The position numbers and the translations under genes are program-made. 64,000 nt of DNA. Origin: Mesorhizobium_K sp040049215 (GTDB lineage Bacteria; Pseudomonadota; Alphaproteobacteria; Rhizobiales; Rhizobiaceae). The notes beneath the pieces are model-generated. The model ran no database searches, had not been told where the DNA came from, and worked only from the letters and a program-made list of their open reading frames with translations. The stretch spans positions 1 to 64,000 of the forward strand of contig NZ_JBDZDN010000008.1 in assembly GCF_040049215.1 (NCBI RefSeq). Direction: 5' to 3'. Positions 44,898-54,031 of this stretch are shown in pieces. Numbering within the stretch: position 1 is the stretch's first letter; each line of letters opens with the position of its first letter.

Positions 44898-46046
44898 GTG
44901 GCATTGACCAACCAGGACATGGTGGAGCTGACCGCATGGCGGAGGCAACTTCACCAGCACCCAGAGATATCGAATGAAGAGGAATTGACGGCCAAGGAGG
45001 TTGTCACCTTTCTCGCCAATACGAGCCCCGACAGCGTGCTAACCGGTGTTGGCGGTCACGGCGTGGCCGTCATCTACGACAGCGGGAAAGCGGGTCCGAC
45101 GGTGATGTTCCGCTCGGAACTCGACGCGCTGCCAATCCATGAGCTCTCCGGCGCGGCCCATGCTTCCCTTATTCCCGGCCGATCGCACATGTGCGGCCAC
45201 GACGGCCACACTGCGATACTCGCCGCGCTTGGCCGTCAGTTCGGTCGCAAGCGGCCCAAGCTTGGTCGAGTCGTTTTGATGTTCCAGCCGGCAGAAGAGA
45301 CCGGCAACGGTGCCGCCGGCGTTGTTGCCGATGCGCGCTACGCCGACATCGCTCCTGATCTGGCCTTCTCGTTGCACAATCTGCCTGGGGTGCCTTTCGG
45401 CGAGGTGCGATTGAAAGCCGGCGTGGTGAATTGTGCGTCACGAGGCATGCGCCTCGTGCTGGAGGGAAAGACAGCCCATTCTTCCATGCCCGAGACAGGG
45501 ATCTCGCCTATGCTGGCAGTGAGCCAGCTGATGCCGGCCCTTCCCGACTTGGGAAGAGGCACCTTCGACGATGACGACTTCTCCATGGTCACCGTCACGC
45601 ACACGTCAATGGGAGAACCGGTGTTCGGGATCGCTCCCGGTCGGGCCGAGGTGTGGGCCACGTTGCGAACCCGCCGTGATGAGAACATGGCTGATCTCTG
45701 CGCTGCGGCCGAAAACCTCGCCGCCAGCATCGCGGCCGAGCGTGGACTGATGCACAGCATCGACTATCACGAAATCTTTGTCGCCAGCGTCAATGCGCCG
45801 GATGCTGTGGATTGTCTGCGACGGGCGCTCGATGGGGAAGGCATCCGCCATAGCGAGGAAGCGCTCCCAATGCGAGCCTCGGAAGACTTCGGGCTGTTCG
45901 GGAAAACTGCCAAATCCGCAATGTTCTTTCTGGGCGGCGGTGAGCGCCATCCAGCGTTGCACAATCCCGACTACGACTTTCCGGATGATCTGATCCCGAT
46001 CGGCGCACGCGTGTTCATGCGGGTCGCTCGCAATATCCTCGGATGA
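44898..46046 (+). CDS. M20D-type amidohydrolase
   Basis: A 382-residue metalloamidase of the hippuricase/indole-acetyl-amino-acid hydrolase family. WRRQLHQHPEIS opens the domain, MCGHDGHTA (about 97-105) and FQPAEETGNGA (about 132-142) carry the metal ligands and general base, and FFLGGG and HNPDYDF are typical C-terminal motifs. GTG start with GGAGA upstream. It removes an acyl group from an N-acyl amino acid or similar. It is flanked by two gene remnants, so its original context is lost. Confidence 0.85.
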   Translation: MALTNQDMVELTAWRRQLHQHPEISNEEELTAKEVVTFLANTSPDSVLTGVGGHGVAVIYDSGKAGPTVMFRSELDALPIHELSGAAHASLIPGRSHMCGHDGHTAILAALGRQFGRKRPKLGRVVLMFQPAEETGNGAAGVVADARYADIAPDLAFSLHNLPGVPFGEVRLKAGVVNCASRGMRLVLEGKTAHSSMPETGISPMLAVSQLMPALPDLGRGTFDDDDFSMVTVTHTSMGEPVFGIAPGRAEVWATLRTRRDENMADLCAAAENLAASIAAERGLMHSIDYHEIFVASVNAPDAVDCLRRALDGEGIRHSEEALPMRASEDFGLFGKTAKSAMFFLGGGERHPALHNPDYDFPDDLIPIGARVFMRVARNILG

Positions 46047-46086
46047 TGGTTTGGTATCGATCGTCCGTAGGCCACCCGAAAGTACC

Positions 46087-46179
46087 TACCTTCCTGTGAT
46101 ATTCGTCGGGAAATTCCGAGCACAGGGCGCGCACGCCGTAGCGTATGGTCTGATACTGGTCGGTGGTCTCCGGCGACAT
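46087..46179 (-). pseudogene. 5' remnant of an acyl-CoA dehydrogenase gene
   Basis: An ATG at 46179 opens 31 codons (MSPETTDQYQTIRYGVRALC, then SEFPDEYHRKV) that match the conserved N-terminus of acyl-CoA dehydrogenases. Homology then stops and the sequence runs into the end of the M20 gene. A GGGAG lies upstream. Only this start survives. Confidence 0.55.
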
Positions 46180-46255
46180 TTCTAGCTCCCGAAGTTGTTC
46201 GGCTTCTGAGGCCCCACATTCTTAGACTCCTGCCGATTGCCACTGTATAGCAGAG

Positions 46256-46266
46256 ATTATAATAGC
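46256..46266 (+). promoter_or_regulatory. Shared 11-bp operator-like element, copy 1
   Basis: ATTATAATAGC lies 22 bases before the SDR start at 46289. The same 11 bases occur upstream of the E1 fusion gene and of the sugar ABC operon. The core ATTATAAT is self-complementary. Confidence 0.55.
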
Positions 46267-46288
46267 TTGCGTGGGGAGGCGGTTGCCA

Positions 46289-47068
46289 ATGCGTTGCGAT
46301 TTAGGCGGTCAGGTCGCATTCGTCACGGGCGCGGCCGGCGCTATCGGACGTGTCATCGCAAAGCGTTTTGCCGACAACGGCGCAGCCGTCATCATCGCCG
46401 ATATCGATCTTGACGGTGCCGAGCGCGTCGCCGATGGCCTGCCGAATGCATTGGCCTGCCGCGTCGATATCCGTTCCGCCGATTCGGTCGAGGGCGCGAT
46501 TGCCTCCAGCATCGAACGCTTCGAACGCCTCGACATCCTGGTCAACAACGCCAGCGTAAACACGCTGGCGCATCGCGTCAACATCGACGCGTTTCCGCCC
46601 GAGGAATGGGAGCGCATCACCAGCATCGACCTCGACGGGCTCTACGTGACGAGCCGCGCCGCGCTGCAGCCGATGCTTGCCTCGGGCAGGGGCGGGCGCA
46701 TTGTCAACATCGCATCGGTGGTTGGCCTCGCCGCCATGCGCCTGCAAAGCCCGTTCGTCGCCGCCAAGGCCGGCATCATCCACCTGACCCGCTCCATGGC
46801 GCTCGAACTCGGCCCCCAGGGCATCCTCACCAACTGCATCGCGCCGGGCTCGGTCATGACCGAACTGACCGCCAAGCTGTTCTACGGCGAGGATGGCAAG
46901 TTCGCCGGTCGCACGGCGGACTTCCTGAAGCATGTGCCGCTCGGCCGGCCCGGCCAGCCCGAGGAGATCGCCGAGGCCGTGCTGTTCCTCGCGTCGCCCG
47001 GCGCCAGCTACATCAATGGCCAGGTGCTCGCCGTCGATGGTGGCTGGACAGCGGGATACATGATGTGA
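46289..47068 (+). CDS. SDR-family protein lacking the catalytic tyrosine
   Basis: A 259-residue short-chain dehydrogenase-like protein. The cofactor motif TGAAGAIG is intact near residue 13, D38 (IADID) suggests NAD, and NNASV replaces NNAG. At the active site the YxxxK motif reads F156-V-A-A-K160, so the tyrosine is phenylalanine while the lysine remains. GGGAGG lies 9 bases before the ATG at 46289. It is followed 8 bases later by a second, more degenerate SDR. It may bind substrate and cofactor without redox activity, or act in a heteromer. Confidence 0.82.
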   Translation: MRCDLGGQVAFVTGAAGAIGRVIAKRFADNGAAVIIADIDLDGAERVADGLPNALACRVDIRSADSVEGAIASSIERFERLDILVNNASVNTLAHRVNIDAFPPEEWERITSIDLDGLYVTSRAALQPMLASGRGGRIVNIASVVGLAAMRLQSPFVAAKAGIIHLTRSMALELGPQGILTNCIAPGSVMTELTAKLFYGEDGKFAGRTADFLKHVPLGRPGQPEEIAEAVLFLASPGASYINGQVLAVDGGWTAGYMM

Positions 47069-47076
47069 GGCCTGCC

Positions 47077-47652
47077 ATGGAAATTGAACTTGCCGGCGCC
47101 GGCGTTGCGCTCGCGGGCGACATAAACCCCATCGCCGAGGCTGCCCTGGCTGCCTTGCTCGCCAACGGCGGGCGCTCCGTGTCGGCGCAGGACGCAGACG
47201 TCCTGCTGATCTCATGCCCCCTGCTGCCGGATGCGGCGCACATGGGCCTCAGCGCGACGCTGCGACCTGCACGGGAGGCAGCGACATCGATGGCCGGGCG
47301 CGGCAAAGGGCGGATCATCGTCCTGCTGTCCGCGATAGCCGGCATGCCCATGCGTCGACACCCGGAATTTTCCGCCGAAACCGCGGGACTTCTGGCTGGA
47401 ATGCGGACTATGGCGATGGAATTCGGACCGAAAGTCCTGGTCAATGCCGTGGGTTTTGGCCTTGTCGAGACTGCGGCGACCATCTCGGGCGACCGGGCCC
47501 AGCTCAGCCACGTTCCGCTCGGACGGCCCGGCAGCATCGACGAAGCGGTCGCCGCTGTGCTGTTTCTCTGCGATCCGATGAACAGCTATACGACCGGCCA
47601 GATGCTTGTCGTCGACGGCGGCTGGAGCGCCGGCTACGGACGCAACTTCTGA
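47077..47652 (+). CDS. Degenerate short SDR homologue
   Basis: A 191-residue protein related to SDRs in its second half (VLVNAVGFGLVETAA, GRPGSIDEAVAAVLFLCDPM, GQMLVVDGGWSAGYG). The N-terminal cofactor motif is missing, and the catalytic tyrosine and lysine positions read F98 and T102. It cannot be a classical dehydrogenase. Its tight coupling to the SDR just upstream suggests the two form a complex, as known for some heterotetrameric SDRs. A LacI regulator gene follows 76 bases later. Confidence 0.75.
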   Translation: MEIELAGAGVALAGDINPIAEAALAALLANGGRSVSAQDADVLLISCPLLPDAAHMGLSATLRPAREAATSMAGRGKGRIIVLLSAIAGMPMRRHPEFSAETAGLLAGMRTMAMEFGPKVLVNAVGFGLVETAATISGDRAQLSHVPLGRPGSIDEAVAAVLFLCDPMNSYTTGQMLVVDGGWSAGYGRNF

Positions 47653-47728
47653 TCCAGCTGCTCTCCATCTATGGAAACCAATCCCTCGGCCTTCTATGGT
47701 GCCATGTTGTGGGCATGGAGATGTAGAG

Positions 47729-48760
47729 ATGGCGGGGAAAGCCGGCGGCGGAGACAAGCCTCAGACGCGCCTCGGCGTTCGCGAGATCGCCAAGCGCGTC
47801 GGCGTGGCGCCGATGACCGTCTCGCGTGTGCTGTCCAATCCAGACATGGTATCGCCCGAGACCCGGGCGAAGGTTCTCGAAGCCATCGAGAAGGCGGGCT
47901 TCGTGCCCAACCGGCTGGCGTCGAGCATGCGCGGCGCCGGCCGCATGATCGGCACGGTCGTGCCGCCGCTGATCAATTCCGGCATTGCCGAGCAAGTGCA
48001 GGGAATGTCGGACGAATGCCACGAGAGCGGCTATTCGATGCTGCTCGTGCAGGGGGAGTTCACCCGGGAAGCGGAAGAAAAGTCGATCCGCACGCTGCTT
48101 GGCTGGCGGCCCGCCGGCATGATCCTGCAGAGCTTCGTGCAGAGCGACGCGGCACGCGCGCTTCTGAAACGCAGCGGTGCGCCGGTGGTCGAGATATCCG
48201 AGATAAAGGGGCGAAAGCCGCTCGACATGGTGGTCGGCGTCTCCAATTTCGAGACGGCCTACGCAATGACCATGCATCTGGCCGCCAAGGGCTACAAGCG
48301 CATCGGTTTCGTCTCGACGCCGATCCATGGCAACGATCGCCTGCAACAACGCCGCACCGGCTACCATACCGCGCTGTCGGAACTCGGTATCGCGAACCAC
48401 GACGACATGGAGGTCGAGGTTCCGATCACCGCGCAGGGCGGAGCCCAGGCGCTGGTCACGCTGACGGACCGGCACAAGGACATCGACGCGATCTTCTTTT
48501 CGAGCGACACGCTAGCGATTGGCGCCGTACAGGAATGCCACCGCCGCCGCTGGGCGGTGCCGGGCCGCATCGCCATCGCCGGTTACGGCGACATGGATCT
48601 CGCGGCGCAACTGTTTCCGCCGCTGACCACCGTTCGCGTCAACCGCTACGAGATGGGCCGTCGCGCCGTGCGCCAGTTGCTGGCGCGGCTCGGCGGCGAC
48701 CGCAGGTCGCCCACCATCACCAGCCTCGGCTTCGAGATAGTCGACCGCGAGAGCGCCTAG
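47729..48760 (+). CDS. LacI-family transcriptional regulator
   Basis: A 343-residue repressor-type protein: helix-turn-helix and hinge at about 18-70 (VREIAKRVGVAPMTVSRVLS, NRLASSMRG), then a periplasmic-binding-protein-like sugar-sensing domain (GYKRIGFVSTPIHGNDRLQQ). It resembles the GntR/gluconate-sensing branch of LacI proteins. The ATG at 47729 has GGAG upstream. The stop shares the palindrome CTAG (48757-48760) with the stop of the convergent dehydratase gene. It probably controls the sugar-acid genes around it. Confidence 0.85.
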   Translation: MAGKAGGGDKPQTRLGVREIAKRVGVAPMTVSRVLSNPDMVSPETRAKVLEAIEKAGFVPNRLASSMRGAGRMIGTVVPPLINSGIAEQVQGMSDECHESGYSMLLVQGEFTREAEEKSIRTLLGWRPAGMILQSFVQSDAARALLKRSGAPVVEISEIKGRKPLDMVVGVSNFETAYAMTMHLAAKGYKRIGFVSTPIHGNDRLQQRRTGYHTALSELGIANHDDMEVEVPITAQGGAQALVTLTDRHKDIDAIFFSSDTLAIGAVQECHRRRWAVPGRIAIAGYGDMDLAAQLFPPLTTVRVNRYEMGRRAVRQLLARLGGDRRSPTITSLGFEIVDRESA

Positions 48761-49941
48761 CGCTTCATCCTAGCCCTATTTTCGGCGTCGGTGCCCAGCC
48801 GTTTCTCCCAGCCTTCCGTGTGGACGTTGAGGTAGGCATGCGGATCGTAGGGATGGCCCTTGATCGCCTCGATGTTGAGGTCGATTCCGAGGCCCGGCGC
48901 ATCGGGCAGCGACAGATGGCCATTCTTTGGATCGACGGCTGGATGCCATGTGACGAGATCGCGCGTCCACGGCTCATTGAAGGCATCAAAGTGTTCCTGG
49001 ATCAGGAAGTTCGGCACAGCTGCGGCGAGTTGCAGGCAGACGGCTGTAGCCACCGGCCCGCCGCTCTGGTGCGGGGCGATGTAGCTGCCATGCGCCAGCG
49101 CCAGGTTTGCGACCTGCATCGATGGCGCGATGCCGCCGAGCGACATCGGCTCCGGCTGGAATATGTTGACGCCGCCGCCTTCGGCAAGCGCATAGAACTG
49201 GCCGACCGTGTCGTACATCTCACCGGTAGCAACCGGGATGGGCGAGCGGTGCGCGACCTCGTGCACGGTCTCCTGGCGGTCGCGCGACGTCGGCTCCTCC
49301 CACCAGTAGATATCGAGATCGGCGAATCTCCGGGCGGCCTGGAGTGCGGCGATCTCAGTGAAGCGCGCATGCACGTCGATCAGGATCGACGTGTCCTTCG
49401 GCAGCTTGTCGCGCAGCATGCGGCAGATGTCGTAGGAGAGGTCCAGTTCTTCCCTCGAGATGAACCCTTGAGCGGTGCCAAACGGATCCAGCTTGAACGC
49501 CTTGAAGCCCTTGGCAAGAACAGCCCCGGCTGCTTCGAGAAACGCCTCTGGCGTGCGCTCGGTGCGGTACCAGCCGTTCGCGTAGCCGAGCACGTTGTCG
49601 CGCACCTGCCCGCCGAGCAGCTGATGGATCGGAACGCCAAGGCTCTTGCCGAGGATATCCCAGCAGGCGACCTCGACCGCGGCGATGACCGTGCGGTGGA
49701 TGTGGCCGCCATCCAGCGACACACTGTCGAGCATGCGCTTGGCGAGCGCGTTGATGCGGCGTGGGTCCTGCCCGACTACAAGGTGCTTCAGTTCGTGGAC
49801 GCCCGCCTCGGTCGTCTTGATGAAGCCGTTCAGCGTGCCTTCGCCGATGCCGTGGATGCCCTTGTCAGTGTGGACCTTGACGAACAGCCAGTTCTTCCAG
49901 CCCGCGCCGACGGCAAAGGTTTCTATCTCTGTGATTTTCAT
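48757..49941 (-). CDS. Enolase-superfamily dehydratase, galactonate dehydratase type
   Basis: A 394-residue member of the mandelate racemase/enolase superfamily that dehydrates a sugar acid. The KxK-like FKAFKLD is near 146-152. Metal ligands are D189 (DVHARF), E215 (WWEEP) and E241 (TGEMYD), with H191 and H291 (IAPHQSGG) placed as acid/base residues as in D-galactonate dehydratase. Last gene of the operon SDR-tktA-tktB-dehydratase. The exact sugar acid is not determined. Confidence 0.82.
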   Translation of the reverse strand: MKITEIETFAVGAGWKNWLFVKVHTDKGIHGIGEGTLNGFIKTTEAGVHELKHLVVGQDPRRINALAKRMLDSVSLDGGHIHRTVIAAVEVACWDILGKSLGVPIHQLLGGQVRDNVLGYANGWYRTERTPEAFLEAAGAVLAKGFKAFKLDPFGTAQGFISREELDLSYDICRMLRDKLPKDTSILIDVHARFTEIAALQAARRFADLDIYWWEEPTSRDRQETVHEVAHRSPIPVATGEMYDTVGQFYALAEGGGVNIFQPEPMSLGGIAPSMQVANLALAHGSYIAPHQSGGPVATAVCLQLAAAVPNFLIQEHFDAFNEPWTRDLVTWHPAVDPKNGHLSLPDAPGLGIDLNIEAIKGHPYDPHAYLNVHTEGWEKRLGTDAENRARMKR

Positions 49942-49950
49942 GCCGCGATC

Positions 49951-50928
49951 CTACTGCAGGTCGCCGATCTTGCCGACGATCGCCTCGGTGGTTATGCCGT
50001 AGCGAGTCTGCAGCGTCGGCACAGCGCCGCATTCGATGTAGCGGTCCGGCAGGCCGACGCGGGTAACCTTCTTGCCGACGCCGGAATCGAACAGCGTTTC
50101 CACGACCAGACTGCCAAGCCCGCCGACGACGACATGATTTTCGGCGGTGACGACGTGGTCGACACCGGCACAAAACGACGCGACGGCGTCGGTATCGAAC
50201 GGCTTTATGGTCGGAACATGGAGCACCGCCACCGAGACCCCTTGCTTGGCAAGGATTTCGGCGGCATCGAGCGCGCGCTCGGTCATGAAGCCGGTGGAGA
50301 CGATGCCGACATCTTTGCCGTCGCGCAGCGTCACCGCCTTGCCGATCTCGAATGTGTAGCTTGGATCGAGCACGACCGGCACCACGCCGCGCAGGAGCCG
50401 CATATAGACCGGTCCTTGGTGGTCGGCGATCGCCGCGGTCGCGGCTTCGATTTCGGTGGCGTCGCAGGGGTCGATGATGGTGAGGCCCGGTATCATCCGC
50501 ATCAGCGCCAAATCCTCGATGGCCTGGTGCGTACCGCCATAGCCGGTCGTCAGTCCCGGCAGGCCCGCGATGATCTTCACGTTGAGGTTTGAATGCGCGC
50601 AGGCGATCGCCACGAAATCGAAGGCGCGTCGCGTGGCGAAGACGCCGTAGGTCGTGGCGAAGGGGATGAGCCCGGTGCGCGCGAGACCCGCTGCGACCGC
50701 GACGAGGTTCTGCTCGGCCATTCCGACATTGAAGAAGCGGTCGGGAAACGCATCGCGGAAGGGATGAACGTCGGTGTATTTGCCGAGGTCGGCGGTCAGT
50801 CCGACGATTTCCGGCCGCGTCTGGCCGAGTTTCGCCAGAGCGCGCCCGAACGGCGCCTCGGTGCTAGGCCGGCCGCCGTCGACCGCCTCGTCCTGGCCCA
50901 TGGCCAGCGTTCTTGCAGGCGCGCTCAT
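49951..50928 (-). CDS. Transketolase C-terminal subunit
   Basis: A 325-residue protein corresponding to the pyrimidine-binding and C-terminal domains of transketolase. LTADLGKYTDVHPF and FFNVGMAEQNLVAVAAGLAR hold the catalytic glutamate of the second half-site. The ATG at 50928 overlaps the stop of the N-terminal subunit as ATGA. Split transketolases often belong to dedicated sugar pathways rather than the pentose phosphate pathway. Confidence 0.87.
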   Translation of the reverse strand: MSAPARTLAMGQDEAVDGGRPSTEAPFGRALAKLGQTRPEIVGLTADLGKYTDVHPFRDAFPDRFFNVGMAEQNLVAVAAGLARTGLIPFATTYGVFATRRAFDFVAIACAHSNLNVKIIAGLPGLTTGYGGTHQAIEDLALMRMIPGLTIIDPCDATEIEAATAAIADHQGPVYMRLLRGVVPVVLDPSYTFEIGKAVTLRDGKDVGIVSTGFMTERALDAAEILAKQGVSVAVLHVPTIKPFDTDAVASFCAGVDHVVTAENHVVVGGLGSLVVETLFDSGVGKKVTRVGLPDRYIECGAVPTLQTRYGITTEAIVGKIGDLQ

Positions 50929-51773
50929 TGCATGGCTCCAACGCTCTGTTCGAAGTCGGCGATGATTCCGTCCCACTCCTTGACGTCGACGCGGAAGAAA
51001 TGCGCCTTTTCGCTGGTCTCGATTCGTGCGACGCCCTTGCCAGGCAGCGTGCGCAGGATGATCGCCTTGGGCTTGCCGTTTTGCGACCGCGCCAGCATCA
51101 GGGCGCCGACGATCGCGTTCATGTCGTTACCGTCGATCTCGCTGACGTCCCAGCCGAAGGCGCGCCATTTGTCGGCAACCGGCTCCATGTCGAGAACGAC
51201 GGGGCCGTCCGCCTGGATGCCGTTGCAATCGACGAGCGCGACGAGGCCGTCGAGCTTGAAATGGCTTGCCGACATTGCGGCTTCCCAGGTCGAGCCTTCC
51301 TGCATCTCACCGTCCGACAATTCGACGAAGACGCGCGCCACCGATTTCTGCAGGCGCAATCCGAGCGCCTGCCCGACGGCCTGGCCGAGGCCGTGGCCGA
51401 GCGAACCGCCGATCAGTTCGACGCCCGGCGTCGTGTCGAGTGTCGACATTTCGAGGCGGCTGTCGTCGGCGCCGTAGGTGGAGAGTTCATCGACCGGCAG
51501 GATGCCGGCCTCCGCCAACGCGGACCATAGCGCGATCGAATAGTGACCGGTGGACAGAAGGAAGCGGTCGCGTTCCGCCCATGTCACATCGGATGGATCG
51601 TAGCGCAGTTCGTGGAAATAGAGGGCGGCAAGCGTGTCGGCGATGCCCAGTCCCTGGCCGATATATCCGGCGCCCTGGCCCCGCGCCATGGTGAGCATAT
51701 GGCGGCGCAAATTCGTCGCGCGGCCTTCGAGCACGCCGATATCGGCGTCGCCGGGTGGAGAGTTTCTCAGCAT
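50925..51773 (-). CDS. Transketolase N-terminal subunit
   Basis: A 282-residue thiamine-diphosphate-binding half. The cofactor motif reads SDGEMQEGSTWEAA, with serine where GDG is standard, and ends in VDCNGIQ. HYSIALWSALAE and GSLGHGLGQAVG are also typical. It starts 3 bases after the SDR stop. It transfers a two-carbon ketol unit, and the donor sugar is unknown. Confidence 0.87.
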   Translation of the reverse strand: MLRNSPPGDADIGVLEGRATNLRRHMLTMARGQGAGYIGQGLGIADTLAALYFHELRYDPSDVTWAERDRFLLSTGHYSIALWSALAEAGILPVDELSTYGADDSRLEMSTLDTTPGVELIGGSLGHGLGQAVGQALGLRLQKSVARVFVELSDGEMQEGSTWEAAMSASHFKLDGLVALVDCNGIQADGPVVLDMEPVADKWRAFGWDVSEIDGNDMNAIVGALMLARSQNGKPKAIILRTLPGKGVARIETSEKAHFFRVDVKEWDGIIADFEQSVGAMQ

Positions 51774-51776
51774 CGG

Positions 51777-52571
51777 TCAGTCCTTGTCGAGTCCGCCGGA
51801 CATGTTGAGCCGTTCGGCGGTCATGTATTTCGGAGCATCGAGGGCGAGCCAGACGACAGCCTCGGCGACTTCGGAGATTTCGGCGCGGCGTCCCAGCGGA
51901 ATGCGGCGCGTGCGCTCGTCGAGAAACGCCTGCAGGTCGTTGCGGCCATTCACGCGGGCGAGATCGGCCTCCGTCGAGCGCTGCATCTCCGTGTCCATCA
52001 TGCCGGGCGCCAGGCTGTTGACCAGCACGCCATAGGGCGCAAGCGCGACGGCCGCCGCGCGCGTGATCGAATCGACGCCGGCCTTGCTCGCCGTGTAGGC
52101 GGTGTAGTCGGGCAACGCCATGCGCGAGCCAGGCGAGGTGATGTTGACGATGCGGCCCGAGCGCTGATCGCGCATCACGCGGCCGGCCGCCTTGCAGGCC
52201 ATGGCGAGCGCCGTGACGTTGAGTGTCAAGGTTCGCGTCCAGGACTTGTAGGTCGAGTCGAGAAACGGCTCGATCACGCCGTAGCCGGCGTTGTTGACCA
52301 GTATGTCGATGCCACCCCAGCGCTCGACCACTTTTTGCACAGCCGTTTCCGGCGCGCCTTCCAGCGTGAAGTCGCCAACGATTTCCTCGACGTCCCCGCC
52401 TTGAGCGCTTACCAGGCGCGCAGTCTCGGCAATCCCGTCGGCATTGATATCGGTGATCGCGACGGCGCAGCCGCGCGCTGCAAGCTGGACCGCCACCTCT
52501 CGGCCAAGACCGCCCGCGGCGCCGGTGACCAGCGCCCTTGGCACCGTATTGTTCTTGATTTCGGCAGGCAA
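51777..52571 (-). CDS. SDR-family oxidoreductase
   Basis: A 264-residue classical short-chain dehydrogenase: TGAAGGLGREVA near residue 17, ITDIN acidic turn for NAD, NNAGYG and catalytic YTASK. The start is read as TTG at 52571 because GGGAGGG stands 8 bases upstream and no ATG is available before the Rossmann domain. The frame to 52724 runs into the divergent gene. First gene of the minus-strand operon with the split transketolase. Confidence 0.82.
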   Translation of the reverse strand: MPAEIKNNTVPRALVTGAAGGLGREVAVQLAARGCAVAITDINADGIAETARLVSAQGGDVEEIVGDFTLEGAPETAVQKVVERWGGIDILVNNAGYGVIEPFLDSTYKSWTRTLTLNVTALAMACKAAGRVMRDQRSGRIVNITSPGSRMALPDYTAYTASKAGVDSITRAAAVALAPYGVLVNSLAPGMMDTEMQRSTEADLARVNGRNDLQAFLDERTRRIPLGRRAEISEVAEAVVWLALDAPKYMTAERLNMSGGLDKD

Positions 52572-52701
52572 AAAGGCGCCCTCCCAGCGGCCAGTCTTGA
52601 CGCGCTTGATACCGGTACCATAGAATCCTGTCAACGGGATGCGGCGCTCGAACCGTGCTACAAGGGATCGAGTGCCGGACGTCCGAAGGGGAGGAAAACA
52701 G

Positions 52702-53922
52702 ATGAAGGTAACGGCGGTGGACACGCTGCAGCTTGTCGAGTTTCCGTACCTGTTCTGGCTGCGCGTTCATACCGACGCAGGCATCGTCGGCACCGGCGAG
52801 ACCTTCTGGGCGCCGGGGCCGGTCGCCAGCTATATCCACGACAACGTCGCGCCCTATTTGCTCGGCAAGGACCCCCGCAACATCGAACTGCATGATCGCA
52901 CGCTGGGCAGCGTCTATGTCGGTGCGCGCGATTCCGGGGCCGAGGTACGCGGAAATTCGGCGGTGAACATCGCGCTCTGGGACATCTACGGCCAGGCTCT
53001 TGGCGAACCGCTGTGGCGGCTGCTCGGCGGACGCACCCACGAGCGCGTGCCCATCTACAACACATGCGCCGGCTACAAGCATGTGCGGGCGACGAAAAAG
53101 AATGCGCTGTTCGAACGTGGCGAGGACTGGTCGCTGAAGCCCGGCGACTCCAACGAGGGTCCTTACGAGGATCTTCTGGCCTGGCGCTACGACGCCGGCG
53201 CACTCGCAAAGAGCCTGCTGTCCGAAGGCATCCGCGCCATGAAAATCTGGCCCTTCGATATCGCGGCCGAAGCATCCAACGGAACCCGCATCTCGTTGCC
53301 CGACCTCGACAGGGCGCTGGAGCCTTTTGGGAAGATCCGCGATGCGGTTGGCCGCGACATGGAGATCATGGTCGAATTGCACGGCCTCTGGACATTGCCG
53401 CCGATGCTGCGCATCGCCGATGCGCTCAGGGACTATGACGTTGCCTGGCTGGAGGAACCGATCCGCTACAACGAACTCGATGCCATGGCTGAACTGGCGC
53501 GACACACCTCGATCCCGATCGCCGCCAGCGAAAGGCTGGCGTCACGGCAGATGTTCAAGCGACTGATCGACAAACCTGCCGCATCGGTGATCATGATCGA
53601 CCTGGCCTGGTGCGGAGGGCTGTCGGAGGCTCGCAAGATCGCCAACATGGCGGAAGCCAGCGAATTGCCGGTGACTCTGCATGACTGCACCGGCCCCGTC
53701 GTCTATGCAGCGAGTTGCGCGCTGTCGGCTACCCTGCCGAACGCCAACTACCAGGAAGCCGTGCGCGCCTACTACACGGGGTGGTACACGGAGATCGTCG
53801 CCAACATTCCGTCCGTCGTGGAAGGCAGCGTCGCGCCACTCGATGGGCCGGGTCTCGGCCTCAGCCTGCGGCCGGAGCTTTTCGAGCGGCCGGATGCTAC
53901 GGTGCACACAACACGGCTGTGA
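52702..53922 (+). CDS. Enolase-superfamily (mandelate racemase group) protein
   Basis: A 406-residue enolase-superfamily enzyme, distinct from the one at 48757. Likely ligands are E225 (MVELHG), E251 (WLEEP) and E277 (AASERL), with H227 and H327 (TLHDCTGP) near the active site. The K181-I-W segment replaces a KxK motif. GGGGAGG precedes the ATG at 52702. Divergent from the SDR-transketolase operon across about 130 bases. A dehydratase acting on a sugar acid is inferred, and an epimerase is possible. Confidence 0.82.
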   Translation: MKVTAVDTLQLVEFPYLFWLRVHTDAGIVGTGETFWAPGPVASYIHDNVAPYLLGKDPRNIELHDRTLGSVYVGARDSGAEVRGNSAVNIALWDIYGQALGEPLWRLLGGRTHERVPIYNTCAGYKHVRATKKNALFERGEDWSLKPGDSNEGPYEDLLAWRYDAGALAKSLLSEGIRAMKIWPFDIAAEASNGTRISLPDLDRALEPFGKIRDAVGRDMEIMVELHGLWTLPPMLRIADALRDYDVAWLEEPIRYNELDAMAELARHTSIPIAASERLASRQMFKRLIDKPAASVIMIDLAWCGGLSEARKIANMAEASELPVTLHDCTGPVVYAASCALSATLPNANYQEAVRAYYTGWYTEIVANIPSVVEGSVAPLDGPGLGLSLRPELFERPDATVHTTRL

Positions 53923-53946
53923 AGGCCGTTCGCCAGTAGACATTAT

Positions 53947-53957
53947 GCTATTATAAT
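53947..53957 (-). promoter_or_regulatory. Shared 11-bp operator-like element, copy 2
   Basis: The reverse complement of ATTATAATAGC, 75 bases before the E1 fusion start. Flanking bases (ATCATAG before, AT after, on the minus strand) partly match copy 3, so 13 bases ATTATAATAGCAT are shared with it. Confidence 0.55.
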
Positions 53958-54031
53958 CTATGATCCTGTACGCGAGCATATGAACGCTCGCGGCCGCATC
54001 ATCGCGCGGCACGACGTGGAGGGAGGCTCGG

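Noticed and set aside
47671..50592. 973-codon plus-strand open frame across the LacI and dehydratase region
   Set aside because: It crosses a LacI gene in the wrong frame and the antisense of a dehydratase and a transketolase gene; it arises from high GC content.
51487..53505. 672-codon minus-strand open frame
   Set aside because: It spans parts of the transketolase and SDR genes and the antisense of the enolase-superfamily gene in a different frame, without motifs.
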